A DNA stretch of 64,000 nucleotides from positions 1 to 64,000 of the forward strand of contig JADCEL010000030.1 in assembly GCA_020250125.1 (NCBI GenBank). The letters are read 5' to 3'. Both the position numbers and the translations under genes were made by a program. The notes below the pieces were generated by a model, which saw nothing but the letters and a program-made list of their open reading frames with translations, did no database searches and was not told the DNA's origin. Below are positions 27,221 through 36,169 of this stretch, piece after piece. This DNA comes from Rhodobacter sp. GTDB taxonomy: Bacteria > Pseudomonadota > Alphaproteobacteria > Rhodobacterales > Rhodobacteraceae. Numbering within the stretch: position 1 is the first letter of the stretch; each line of letters starts with the position of its first letter.

Positions 27221-27439
27221 TCACTTAAGGGTGACAAATTTCGCCAACTTCATTCCCTTACGAATTTCAGTCGCGTATGACTTATGACCAGTGGCAGACT
27301 CTGCAATCAGCGCAACAGGTTGCCCTTCGAGGAGGTCGCAAAACTCAATGCCGAAAAGATGAATTGCTAAGGACAACTCGCGCTTGTCTGCACTTTCGTA
27401 CCGATCTTTCAGCGTTGAGATTAGTTGATCTACAGTCAT
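27221..27439 (-). CDS. Orphan 72-residue protein between sufB and sufC
   Basis: ATG 27439 lies two bases after the sufB stop and is preceded by GGTGGGGTAAGA, so it is likely translated. The product (MTVDQLISTLKDRYESADKR to the end KLAKFVTLK) is small, charged and helical at the N-terminus with a beta-rich second half. I recognise no family. GC content is visibly lower (about half) than in sufB and sufC on either side, and codon use is different, suggesting later acquisition inside an otherwise standard operon. Confidence 0.6.
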   Translation of the reverse strand: MTVDQLISTLKDRYESADKRELSLAIHLFGIEFCDLLEGQPVALIAESATGHKSYATEIRKGMKLAKFVTLK

Positions 27440-27441
27440 TC

Positions 27442-28962
27442 TTACCCCACCGAGCCTTCCAGCGAAATCGCGACCAGCGCCTGCGCTTCCATCGCGAATT
27501 CCATCGGCAGCGTTTGCAGCACGTCCTTGACAAAGCCGTTCACCACAAGCGCCACCGCCGCCTCTTCATCCATCCCGCGCGAGCGGCAGTAGAAAAGCTG
27601 GTCATCATCGACCTTTGATGTGGTCGCTTCATGTTCCACCCGGCTGGAGTTGTTCTTCACCTCGATATAGGGAACGGTGTGCGCGCCGCAGCCCTGCCCG
27701 ATCAGCAGGCTGTCGCATTGCGTGTAGTTGCGGCTGTTGGCCGCCTTTGGGTGCATCGACACCAGGCCGCGATAGGTGTTCTGGGCGCGGCCCGCCGATA
27801 TGCCTTTGGAAACAATACGGGATTTGGTGTTCTTGCCCAGATGCACCATCTTGGTGCCGGTATCGGCCTGCTGGGCATTGTTGGCGATGGCGATGGAATA
27901 GAACTCTCCCTGGCTGTCATCGCCGCGCAGGATGCAGGACGGATACTTCCAGGTGATCGCCGATCCGGTTTCAACCTGCGTCCACATCACCTTGGATCGC
28001 GCCCCCCGGCAATCGGCGCGCTTGGTGACGAAGTTGTAGATGCCGCCCTTGCCGTTCTCGTCGCCCGGGTACCAGTTCTGCACGGTGGAATACTTCACCT
28101 CGGCATCATCCAGAATGACGATCTCGACCACGGCGGCGTGCAGCTGATGGGTGTCGCGCTTTGGCGCGGTGCAGCCTTCCAGGTAGCTGACGTAAGATCC
28201 CTGTTCCGCGATGATCAGCGTTCGCTCGAACTGGCCGGTGTTTTCGGCATTGATCCGGAAATAGGTCGACAGTTCCATCGGGCAGCGCACGCCTGCGGGG
28301 ATGAAGACAAAGGAACCATCGGTGAAAACCGCGCTGTTGAGCGTGGCAAAGAAGTTGTCGGACTGCGGCACGACAGAGCCGAGGTATTTCCTGACCAGCT
28401 CGGGATGTTCGCGCACCGCTTCGGAAATCGCGCAGAAGATGACACCGGCCTTCGCCAGCTCCGCCTTGAAGGTTGTACCGACCGACACGCTGTCAAACAC
28501 CGCATCGACGGCCACGCGGCGCGGCTCGTCAGCACCTTCAACACCGGCCAGAAGCATTTGTTCTTTCAGCGGGATCCCCAGCTTGGCATAGGTTGCCAGC
28601 AGTTTCGGGTCCACCTCGTCCAGCGACTTTGGCTTGCCCGCCATGCTTTTGGGCCTGGCGTAGTAGAACTGGTCCTGATAATCGATCTCGGGGTAGGTGA
28701 GCATCGCCCAGCGCGGCTCTTCCATCCTGGCCCAGCGCCGGTAGGCGGCAAGACGCCACTCCAGCATCCACGCCGGTTCGCCGTTCTTGTCCGAAATCAG
28801 GCGGACGATGTCCTCATTCAGCCCCCTCGGCGCAAAGTCCATCTCGATGTCGGTTTGCCAGCCGTATTTGTATTTGCCGGCCATGGCCTGTACGGTTTCA
28901 ATCGTTTCGCGGTCGACGCCGTCGCGCATCTCGGGCTGAAGTCCGCCATCAAGTACCGTCAT
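27442..28962 (-). CDS. sufB: Fe-S cluster assembly protein SufB
   Basis: 506 residues, including the N-terminal extension of about 100 residues typical of SufB ([20 protein letters not shown]). The core shows [27 protein letters not shown], and the C-terminal [19 protein letters not shown]. It provides the main cluster-binding surface of the SufBC2D scaffold. It lies 33 bp after the cysteine desulfurase gene. Confidence 0.96.
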   Translation of the reverse strand: MTVLDGGLQPEMRDGVDRETIETVQAMAGKYKYGWQTDIEMDFAPRGLNEDIVRLISDKNGEPAWMLEWRLAAYRRWARMEEPRWAMLTYPEIDYQDQFYYARPKSMAGKPKSLDEVDPKLLATYAKLGIPLKEQMLLAGVEGADEPRRVAVDAVFDSVSVGTTFKAELAKAGVIFCAISEAVREHPELVRKYLGSVVPQSDNFFATLNSAVFTDGSFVFIPAGVRCPMELSTYFRINAENTGQFERTLIIAEQGSYVSYLEGCTAPKRDTHQLHAAVVEIVILDDAEVKYSTVQNWYPGDENGKGGIYNFVTKRADCRGARSKVMWTQVETGSAITWKYPSCILRGDDSQGEFYSIAIANNAQQADTGTKMVHLGKNTKSRIVSKGISAGRAQNTYRGLVSMHPKAANSRNYTQCDSLLIGQGCGAHTVPYIEVKNNSSRVEHEATTSKVDDDQLFYCRSRGMDEEAAVALVVNGFVKDVLQTLPMEFAMEAQALVAISLEGSVG

Positions 28963-28995
28963 GATCTTTCCTTCCGTCCTTCGCCCTGCCGCCCG

Positions 28996-30042
28996 TCAGG
29001 CGGCGCGGGTGCGATGCCTGGCATAGCGCGTGGTCCAGGCTTCAACGCAGCGCAGAACCTGATCTTCCGTCACCTCCGGCCCCAGCGAAAACCGGATCGC
29101 CGAAGCCGCCTCGTCGTCATCAAAGCCCATCGCCCGCAGCACCCGGCTTGACCGGACCTTGCCGGAAGAACAGGCAGACCCGGCAGAAACCGCAAAGCCG
29201 GCAAGGTCCATCTGCATCACCTGCGTCTCGCCCTTCCAGCCGGGGGCAATCAGGCACAGGGTGTTGGGCAGGCGGGATGCGCCGTTTCCGACGGAAATAG
29301 TCTTAAATCCGCAAGCGGACAATCCTTGATCTAGAATATTTCTAAACTGCGCCACACGGTCCCAGACGCCGCAGGCCAGATCGCGCGCGGCGGCTTCCGC
29401 CGCCGCCCCGAAGCCCGCAATGCCGATCAGGTTTTCGGTCCCGGCCCGCCGCCCCATTTCCTGCCCGCCGCCCTTCAGGCGCGGTTCCACATCCAGCCCG
29501 CGCCGGAGCACCAGCGCGCCGATGCCCTTGGGGCCGCCCAGCTTGTGCGCCGAGACCAGGCCCATGTCACAGCCCAGCCAGGTCAAGGCCAGCGGCACCT
29601 TGCCGAAGGCCTGCGTCAGATCACACACCGCAAGCCCCGTGGGCAGCGTCTGGATGACCCCGGTTTCGGAATTGGCGGCCTGCAGGGCGGTCTGCGCCGG
29701 ATCGCCGACCGCGACCTGCCCGTCGCGGTCAGCGGCAAGGACCGGCTCACACCAGGCGCTGACCGCTTCATGCTCGATGGCCGCGCACCGAAGGTTTCGC
29801 CCGGCGCAGGCCAGGGCCGCAGCCTCGGTCGCCCCGCTGGTAAAGATGATGTCGGCCCCCTCTGCGCCAAGCGCTGCGGCCACCTGGGCCCGCGCCCGTT
29901 CGATCAGCGCCCTTGCCGCCCGGCCTTCGGCATGGACCGAAGACGGGTTTCCGGCCACGTCCATTGCCGCGATCATCGCCGCCCGCGCCTGCGGGCGCAG
30001 CGGTGCCGTGGCGTTCCAGTCCAGATAGACCCGCCCGGTCAA
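28996..30042 (-). CDS. Group I (IscS/NifS-like) cysteine desulfurase
   Basis: 348 residues, shorter than IscS (about 400). The PLP lysine is Lys167 in SAHKLGGPKG and the sulfur-carrying Cys291 lies in SAGSACSSGKVRSS, the mobile-loop type of group I enzymes. Its place between iscR and sufB, together with sufS at the end of the operon, gives two desulfurases in one operon. This is common in Rhodobacterales. ATG 30042 overlaps iscR by four bases. A short AT-rich patch at about 29300-29350 stands out within the otherwise GC-rich gene. Confidence 0.9.
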   Translation of the reverse strand: MTGRVYLDWNATAPLRPQARAAMIAAMDVAGNPSSVHAEGRAARALIERARAQVAAALGAEGADIIFTSGATEAAALACAGRNLRCAAIEHEAVSAWCEPVLAADRDGQVAVGDPAQTALQAANSETGVIQTLPTGLAVCDLTQAFGKVPLALTWLGCDMGLVSAHKLGGPKGIGALVLRRGLDVEPRLKGGGQEMGRRAGTENLIGIAGFGAAAEAAARDLACGVWDRVAQFRNILDQGLSACGFKTISVGNGASRLPNTLCLIAPGWKGETQVMQMDLAGFAVSAGSACSSGKVRSSRVLRAMGFDDDEAASAIRFSLGPEVTEDQVLRCVEAWTTRYARHRTRAA

Positions 30043-30554
30043 ACCCGTTCTCCGGCACCGGCCCGCCCTGGCGGGGCGGCGTCTGCATCGGCCCCGTCAT
30101 CGACCACGCGCAACAGCGCGGGCACCGCCGGGCAGGGATGCATTTCGTTGCGGATCACGTCCGACAGCCGGGTCTGGTGCAAGAAGACATAGACATGGGC
30201 CGAAAGCCCTTCCCACAGCCGGTTGGTCAGCGATTGCGCGCGGGTGCCCGAAATGCCACCCGTCACCCCTGCCCCGGTGTGCAGCGCGCTGACGGTTTCA
30301 TCCACCGCTTCCAGGATTTCGCTGACACGGATCGAATCGGGATGGCGCGACAGGCGGTACCCGCCGCCCGGTCCGCGCGCGGCATCCACAAGCCCCGCCC
30401 GGCGCAGCTTGACGAAAAGCTGCTCCAGATAGGGAAGCGAAATGTCCTGCCGCTTTGATATCGCCGCCAGCGACACCAGATCATCGTCCCCGGCCAGCGC
30501 CAGATCGGCCAGCGCCACCATCGCATAGCGGCCTTTTGTCGAGAGTTTCATCAC
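30039..30554 (-). CDS. iscR: Rrf2-family regulator IscR
   Basis: 171 residues. The winged helix (LSTKGRYAMVALADLAL, ISLPYLEQLFVKLRRAGLV) is classic IscR. The three cysteines that ligate [2Fe-2S] in E. coli IscR are absent from the corresponding loop (residues about 91-112, HTGAGVTGG and SGTRAQSL), and only Cys141 is present in the whole protein. IscR of Rhodobacter sphaeroides has been described as an atypical one-cysteine Fe-S regulator, so this is a clade feature. It heads the suf operon and would repress it when clusters are plentiful. Confidence 0.92.
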   Translation of the reverse strand: MMKLSTKGRYAMVALADLALAGDDDLVSLAAISKRQDISLPYLEQLFVKLRRAGLVDAARGPGGGYRLSRHPDSIRVSEILEAVDETVSALHTGAGVTGGISGTRAQSLTNRLWEGLSAHVYVFLHQTRLSDVIRNEMHPCPAVPALLRVVDDGADADAAPPGRAGAGERV

Positions 30555-30633
30555 CGCCCCATTGCTAAGCGATTGACGTGAGGCGGAAGGCTGCTTAACT
30601 CCCTTCCCAACCCGGAGCCCGGTCCTTTACGGA

Positions 30634-30650
30634 TTTAGAAGCGTTCTAAG
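30634..30650. promoter_or_regulatory. Irr-type iron control element upstream of iscR-suf
   Basis: TTTAGAAGCGTTCTAAG matches the alphaproteobacterial Irr/ICE consensus TTTAGAA-N3-TTCTAAA at 13 of the 14 defined positions, with a perfect TTAGAA/TTCTAA palindrome. It lies 80 bp before the iscR ATG and 59 bp before the divergent hydrolase gene. Irr binding at suf operons has been predicted in this order. The match is visible; binding is inference. Confidence 0.7.
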
Positions 30651-30708
30651 TAACCCGAGCGAATTTGTCAAGAATGTCGCGCGGCACAGCAAAAAGACAG
30701 GCGAATCG

Positions 30709-31368
30709 ATGCCCGAAGTGATTTTCGCCGGCCCCGAAGGCCGGCTTGAAGGCCGTTATCACCCGCAGAAAGACAGGGATGCGCCGATTGCCATCGTGCT
30801 GCATCCGCACCCGCAGTTCGGCGGGACGATGAACAACAAGGTCGTCTACAACCTGCATTACACCTTCTACACCCTGGGCTTCACCGTGCTGCGATTCAAC
30901 TTCCGCGGCGTCGGGCGCAGCCAGGGGGAATATGACCTTGGGATTGGCGAGTTGAGCGATGCGGCCTCGGCGCTGGATTATTTGCAGACGATGAACCAGA
31001 ACGCCAAGCATTGCTGGGTTGCAGGCTTCAGCTTTGGTGCCTGGATCGGGATGCAGCTTCTGATGCGCCGCCCCGAGATCACCGGCTTCATCTCGGTCTC
31101 GCCGCCTGCGAACATGTATGACTTCAGCTTTCTTGCCCCCTGCCCGTCGTCCGGCCTGATCATCAACGGCACGGCAGACCGTGTGGCGCCGCCGAAGGAC
31201 ACGATCAGCCTGGTGAGCAAGCTGCATGAACAGAAGGGCATCAAGATCACCCATACGCAGATCGAGGGTGCCGATCACTTCTTCAAGGACGAGGAAGCGC
31301 ATATGAAGCCGATGATCGCCCATGTGTCAGACTATGTGAAACGCCGGCTGGGCGAGGTTTCGCGCTGA
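30709..31368 (+). CDS. Alpha/beta hydrolase
   Basis: 219 residues. The nucleophile is Ser108 in AGFSFGAWIG. Likely partners are the Asp in NGTADRVAPP (about 159) and the His in EGADHFFKD (about 193). The N-terminal HPHPQFGGTMNNKVV and FRGVGRSQGEYD are typical of the small dienelactone-hydrolase-like family with HPHP motif, widespread next to alphaproteobacterial suf genes. The substrate is unknown. It is divergent from iscR and shares the 154-bp region with the Irr-like box, so iron may control it too. Confidence 0.82.
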   Translation: MPEVIFAGPEGRLEGRYHPQKDRDAPIAIVLHPHPQFGGTMNNKVVYNLHYTFYTLGFTVLRFNFRGVGRSQGEYDLGIGELSDAASALDYLQTMNQNAKHCWVAGFSFGAWIGMQLLMRRPEITGFISVSPPANMYDFSFLAPCPSSGLIINGTADRVAPPKDTISLVSKLHEQKGIKITHTQIEGADHFFKDEEAHMKPMIAHVSDYVKRRLGEVSR

Positions 31369-31957
31369 GGCTGACCCCCGGTCAGTCTGTATCTGGCGGT
31401 CTGCCGGATGTGACGATGGCACCGGTGACCTTGTATTGGGACCGGGGCCGGTGGACATCGCAGCAGTGCGGGAGCGCCACTTTTCCCGGCCCCCGAAGGC
31501 CGGCAAGCCCTGCCGTGCGGGGGCGGGCAGGAATGCGGCTTTCGGCATGGCAATTGACCGTCCGGTCGGGCAGCTGACGCCGGGCGTGGATGACGGGTGC
31601 CAAACCTTGCGCCGCAAACCCCTGAAGCTTGGCTGCGGTCCATGTGAAGGGTTCGCGACAGTCGTTCCCGGACATCTCCCGGTCATCCTGCCAGCGGGAA
31701 CTGCGATCCATCCGCGACAAGGTGACAGCAGGCTCTGACGGGCACCCTGCTGCGCCGTCGCGGTCCCGGACCCCGGAAGCCCCAAAGTCGCACATGATGC
31801 GGACCCGGGGATCAGTCCCACAGCCTCCCCCGGCGCGACGGCACTCCGCTTGCGCCTCATGTTGGGCAAAATCAGTATACCACGGCATACAAATCTTTCC
31901 AAAGGCGCTGCGATCAGGTATCGCATGATCAGTCGAATCCCTGCAGCAGAGGCGCGC
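31369..31957. other. Region between hydrolase and icd, no gene seen
   Basis: There is no recognisable coding sequence in these 589 bases; the open frames lack protein character. The last 100 bases before icd are AT-richer and should contain its promoter. Several imperfect GC-rich inverted repeats are present near 31480-31520. Confidence 0.5.
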
Positions 31958-33172
31958 ATGTCGAAGATCAAGGTAGCGAACCCCGTCGTCGAACTTGATG
32001 GCGACGAGATGACCCGGATCATCTGGGACTTCATCAAGAAAAAGCTGATCCTGCCCTATCTGGACATTGATCTGAAATACTACGATCTGGGGATCGCGGA
32101 GCGTGACCGCACCAACGACCAGGTCACCATCGACTCCGCCCATGCGATCCGGCAATACGGCGTGGGCGTGAAATGCGCGACCATCACCCCCGATGAGGCG
32201 CGGGTCGAGGAATTCGGCCTGAAACAGATGTGGAAAAGCCCGAACGGCACGATCCGCAACATTCTGGGCGGCGTCATCTTTCGCCAGCCGATCATCTGCC
32301 GCAACGTGCCGCGCCTTGTTCCCGGCTGGACCCGGCCCATCGTGGTGGGCCGCCATGCCTTTGGCGATCAGTACCGCGCCACCGATTTCCGCTTTCCGGG
32401 GGCTGGCAAGCTGACGATGAAATTCGTCGGCGAGGATGGCACCACGATCGAACGCGATGTCTATTCGGCCCCCTCTGCGGGCGTGTTCATGGGGATGTAT
32501 AACCTTGATGACAGCATCACCGATTTTGCCCGCGCCTCGCTGAACTATGGCCTCAACCTGGGCTGGCCGGTCTATCTTTCCACCAAGAACACGATTCTCA
32601 AGGTCTATGACGGGCGGTTCAAGGACATTTTCCAGAAGGTCTATCAGGAAGAATTCGAAGATGCGTTCCGCAGGAAGGGCATCCATTACGAACACCGCCT
32701 GATCGATGACATGGTGGCATCGGCGTTGAAATGGTCGGGCGGCTATGTCTGGGCCTGCAAGAACTACGACGGCGACGTGCAGTCTGATACGGTGGCGCAG
32801 GGATTTGGCTCTCTTGGTCTGATGACCTCGGTTCTGATGACCCCGGATGGCAAGACGGTGGAAGCGGAAGCGGCGCATGGCACGGTCACGCGCCATTACC
32901 GCGAACACCAGAAGGGCAAGGAAACCTCGACCAACTCCATCGCGTCGATCTTTGCCTGGACGGGCGGCCTGCGGCACCGCGCCAAGCTGGATGACAATGC
33001 CGCCCTTCTGCGCTTTGCCGAAACGCTGGAACGGGTGACGGTGCAGGCGGTGGAAGACGGCTGGATGACCAAGGATCTGGCCCTGCTGGTCGGCCCCGAT
33101 CAGAAATGGCTGACCACGACGGGCTATCTGGAAAAGGTGGACGAATACCTGAGCAAGGCGCTGGCGGGCTAA
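31958..33172 (+). CDS. icd: NADP-dependent isocitrate dehydrogenase
   Basis: 404 residues from ATG 31958 ([20 protein letters not shown]). This is the eukaryote-like, homodimeric form common in Alphaproteobacteria. It shows [13 protein letters not shown] (substrate-binding Ser region), [14 protein letters not shown], the metal site [13 protein letters not shown], and NADP-binding [15 protein letters not shown] near the C-terminus. It converts isocitrate to 2-oxoglutarate in the TCA cycle and supplies NADPH. It is monocistronic and ends three bases from the convergent NYN gene. Confidence 0.96.
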   Translation: MSKIKVANPVVELDGDEMTRIIWDFIKKKLILPYLDIDLKYYDLGIAERDRTNDQVTIDSAHAIRQYGVGVKCATITPDEARVEEFGLKQMWKSPNGTIRNILGGVIFRQPIICRNVPRLVPGWTRPIVVGRHAFGDQYRATDFRFPGAGKLTMKFVGEDGTTIERDVYSAPSAGVFMGMYNLDDSITDFARASLNYGLNLGWPVYLSTKNTILKVYDGRFKDIFQKVYQEEFEDAFRRKGIHYEHRLIDDMVASALKWSGGYVWACKNYDGDVQSDTVAQGFGSLGLMTSVLMTPDGKTVEAEAAHGTVTRHYREHQKGKETSTNSIASIFAWTGGLRHRAKLDDNAALLRFAETLERVTVQAVEDGWMTKDLALLVGPDQKWLTTTGYLEKVDEYLSKALAG

Positions 33173-33174
33173 GC

Positions 33175-33837
33175 CTACTTCGACGGCTTCAGACGGACGC
33201 GGGATTGGGTCCCCCGCTCTTCTAATTGATAGAATTGGGGCGATTTCTTGAACCAATCGCTCCAAGCGGCTGACTTGCCGATCCCTGCTTCTGCCTTGGA
33301 AATCCCCATTGCCTTGGCCCGCTGTTGCCCCAGCGCACTGAACGTCACCCAGCCCTCAGCAGTTGCCTTGCCTTCTTCGGCCAAGAAGGCCTGCACTCGC
33401 TGGCCAAAGGGGGCAAGCACCGCGTCGAGCTCTGCCTTGACGGGAACAAGAACGAACTTTTGACAGGCCTTGCGAAACTCTGGCGGGGCCTTCGCCTCAC
33501 CGATCCCGGTCACCGGTACACCCAGTTCGGCAAGTCGCAGCGCCACCAGCGCCATGTCGCGGTCGGATGTGGCGATGACAATCTCGTCGATCTGGTGGGT
33601 CAAAGCGAGTTCCAGGGCATCCAGTGACAAGGCAAGGTCTGCCGCATCCTTCTTCGGCGGAACGTGGACCACCCGGAAGCCCGGCGCGGCGGTCCAGCCT
33701 CCAAGCCGTGTCACCGCGCCAAAGACGCGCTTTACGCAGAGCAAACCGGCCTTGCCCGCAGTTGTGATCAGAAATCCCGCCGCGTCGACGGACAGGTTTT
33801 CGCCATCAACCAAGAGTGCGACGCGACGCTCTGCCAT
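33175..33837 (-). CDS. NYN-domain (DUF88/LabA-like) putative ribonuclease
   Basis: 220 residues. The N-terminal NYN domain (about 1-135) has the acidic sites of the PIN-like fold: LLVDGENLS (Asp11), KKDAADLALSLDALEL and IVIATSDRDMALVALRL. The C-terminal part (about 150-215, WVTFSALGQQRAKAMG and WFKKSPQFYQLEERG) resembles a small winged-helix or OST-HTH module. The family cleaves RNA with metal ions. GC is slightly lower than in neighbouring genes. The gene stands alone. The target RNA is unknown. Confidence 0.8.
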   Translation of the reverse strand: MAERRVALLVDGENLSVDAAGFLITTAGKAGLLCVKRVFGAVTRLGGWTAAPGFRVVHVPPKKDAADLALSLDALELALTHQIDEIVIATSDRDMALVALRLAELGVPVTGIGEAKAPPEFRKACQKFVLVPVKAELDAVLAPFGQRVQAFLAEEGKATAEGWVTFSALGQQRAKAMGISKAEAGIGKSAAWSDWFKKSPQFYQLEERGTQSRVRLKPSK

Positions 33838-34041
33838 CCAAGCCTGTCCTTGAAAACCGGATGTTCATTTCACCAGAAGGCACAGATTTGGCAAGGCTGA
33901 TTGCACGCGCAAACGTCTGCCACTTCATTCAGAGCCCGCAGCATCGCCACCATCGCCGCATCTGCAAAAGGTTCTGCTGGCCTTTCCGGCACACCTGCGC
34001 TAGGCCCGCGCCCAAGCTGACACAGGAAAGAGACCACCCCG

Positions 34042-35859
34042 ATGGAGCTTCGCAACATCGCCATCATCGCGCATGTCGATCATGGCAAGACAACGCTCGT
34101 TGACGAGCTTCTCAAGCAGTCGGGCACCTACCGCGACAATCAGGCCACCACCGAACGCGCGATGGACAGCAATGACATCGAACGCGAACGCGGCATCACC
34201 ATTCTGGCCAAGTGTACCAGCGTGGAACATGACGGCGTGCGGATCAACATCGTCGACACGCCCGGCCACGCCGATTTCGGCGGCGAGGTGGAGCGTATCC
34301 TGAACATGGTCGACGGTGTCGTGCTGCTGGTGGACGCCGCCGAAGGCCCGATGCCGCAGACGAAATTTGTCACGTCAAAGGCGCTGGCGCTGGGTCTGCG
34401 CCCCATCGTGGTGCTGAACAAGGTGGACAAGCCCGATGCCGAACCCGACCGCGCGCTGAATGAGGTGTTCGATCTGTTCGCGAACCTGGGCGCGGATGAT
34501 GACCAGCTTGATTTCCCGCATCTTTATGCCTCGGGCCGGGCCGGCTGGGCTGATGAGCAGCTGGACGGCCCGCGCCGGAACCTGAACGCGCTGTTCGACC
34601 TGATCCTGCGCCATGTGCCGGTGCCCGCGCAGATCGCACGGGCGGGCGAGCCGTTCCGGATGCTGGCCACCACCCTGTCTGCCGACCCCTTCATCGGCCG
34701 CATCCTGACCGGCCGGGTTGAGGCGGGCACGCTTTCGGTTGGCGAAACGCTGAAGGCGCTGTCGCGGACGGGCGAGCGGATCGAGCAGTTCCGCGTATCG
34801 AAAATCCTTGCCTTCCGTGGCCTGTCCAGCACGCCGATTGATCAGGCGGTGGCGGGCGACATCGTGACAATTGCCGGGATGACCAAGGCCACCGTGGCCG
34901 ATACGCTTTGCGCGCCGGACGTGGACATTCCCCTGCCCGCGCAGCCCATCGACCCGCCGACCATTTCCGTGACCTTCGGCATCAACGATTCCCCGCTGGC
35001 GGGCAAGGACGGCACCAAGGTGCAATCCCGCGTGATCCGCGAACGCCTGATGAAAGAGGCAGAGATCAACGTGGCCATCAAGGTCACCGACACGCGCGGC
35101 GGCGACGCGTTTGAGGTGGCGGGCCGGGGCGAATTGCAGATGGGCGTGCTGATCGAAAACATGCGCCGCGAGGGGTTTGAACTGTCGATCAGCCGTCCGC
35201 GCGTGCTGTTCCGCGAGATTGACGGCCTGCGGCATGAACCGGTTGAAGAGGTGACCATCGATGTGGATGATGAATTCACCGGCGCGGTGATTGAAAAGCT
35301 GACCGGCCCGCGCCGGGGCGAGCTTGTGGAAATGAAACCGGCGGGCGTCGGCAAGACGCGGATCATTGCCCTGGTCCCGTCGCGCGGGCTGATCGGCTAT
35401 CACGGTCAGTTCATGACCGACACGCGCGGCACCGGCGTTCTGAACCGGGTGTTTCACGACTGGGCCCCGCACAAGGGCCCCATCGAGGGGCGCCGCGCCG
35501 GGGTTCTGATTTCGATGGAGACCGGCATTTCGGTGGCCTATGCGCTGTGGAAGCTGGAAGATCGCGGCCACTTCTTCATCGGCGCGCAGGAACCGGTCTA
35601 TACCGGCATGATCATCGGCGAGCACAGCCGCGACAATGATCTGGAAGTGAACCCGCTGAAGGGCAAGCAGCTGACCAATATCCGCGCCAGCGGCACGGAC
35701 GAGGCGGTGCGCCTGACCACGCCGGTCAAGCTTTCGCTGGAACAGTCCATCGCCTATATCGATGATGACGAGTTGGTCGAGGTCACGCCAAAGACGGTGC
35801 GGATGCGCAAGCGTTTCCTCGACCCGAACGAACGCAAGCGCCAGTCGCGCGCCGACTGA
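34042..35859 (+). CDS. typA: Ribosome-associated GTPase TypA/BipA
   Basis: 605 residues. G1 is [16 protein letters not shown]2 and switch I carry ERERGITI, G3 is [13 protein letters not shown] and G4 is NKVDKPDA. Beta-barrel domain 2, the two EF-G-like domains and the C-terminal BipA domain follow to the end [14 protein letters not shown]. It binds the ribosome and supports 50S assembly and growth at low temperature or under stress. It is monocistronic, with ACAGGAAAGAG upstream of the ATG. Confidence 0.96.
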   Translation: MELRNIAIIAHVDHGKTTLVDELLKQSGTYRDNQATTERAMDSNDIERERGITILAKCTSVEHDGVRINIVDTPGHADFGGEVERILNMVDGVVLLVDAAEGPMPQTKFVTSKALALGLRPIVVLNKVDKPDAEPDRALNEVFDLFANLGADDDQLDFPHLYASGRAGWADEQLDGPRRNLNALFDLILRHVPVPAQIARAGEPFRMLATTLSADPFIGRILTGRVEAGTLSVGETLKALSRTGERIEQFRVSKILAFRGLSSTPIDQAVAGDIVTIAGMTKATVADTLCAPDVDIPLPAQPIDPPTISVTFGINDSPLAGKDGTKVQSRVIRERLMKEAEINVAIKVTDTRGGDAFEVAGRGELQMGVLIENMRREGFELSISRPRVLFREIDGLRHEPVEEVTIDVDDEFTGAVIEKLTGPRRGELVEMKPAGVGKTRIIALVPSRGLIGYHGQFMTDTRGTGVLNRVFHDWAPHKGPIEGRRAGVLISMETGISVAYALWKLEDRGHFFIGAQEPVYTGMIIGEHSRDNDLEVNPLKGKQLTNIRASGTDEAVRLTTPVKLSLEQSIAYIDDDELVEVTPKTVRMRKRFLDPNERKRQSRAD

Positions 35860-35876
35860 AGGCCAGGCGGGGCGGC

Positions 35877-36167
35877 TCAGCCGATCTCTTCCACCACCAC
35901 CAGGTCGCGCACCGCCGCCCCTTTTGCATGGGCCAGTGCGGCCTGATAGGCCTCTGACCGGTAGCAGGCCTCTGCCGCCGCCAGCGAGGGGAAGCGGGCA
36001 ACCACGTTGCGCGCCCGGTCGGTGCCTTCCAGCTGCACATAGCGCCCGCCGCGCGCCAGAAAGACGCCGCCATGGGCCGCAATCGCCTCGGTCGCGCCCC
36101 TGGCGTAGCGGGCGTAAGCCTCGGGGTCGGTGACATGGACATGGGCAATCCACAGGGCGGTGGGCAT
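35877..36167 (-). CDS. DUF1330 domain protein
   Basis: 96 residues with the compact ferredoxin-like fold of DUF1330: ALWIAHVHVTDPEAYARY, GGVFLARGGRYVQLEGTD and ARFPSLAAAEACYRSEAYQ. It starts just after the alaS stop on the same strand, with a gap of two bases, and is likely co-transcribed. No biochemical function is established for the family. Confidence 0.85.
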   Translation of the reverse strand: MPTALWIAHVHVTDPEAYARYARGATEAIAAHGGVFLARGGRYVQLEGTDRARNVVARFPSLAAAEACYRSEAYQAALAHAKGAAVRDLVVVEEIG

Positions 36168-36169
36168 GG

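Noticed and set aside
29290-29350. Insertion within the cysteine desulfurase gene (AT-rich patch)
   Set aside because: The frame and the protein alignment appear continuous. The patch is too short to claim foreign origin.
31382-33265. Minus-strand open frame of 627 codons over icd
   Set aside because: Complement of icd; the product has no recognisable domain.
33838-34041. Small RNA or leader before typA
   Set aside because: No stable structure or conserved motif could be recognised in the 204 bases.
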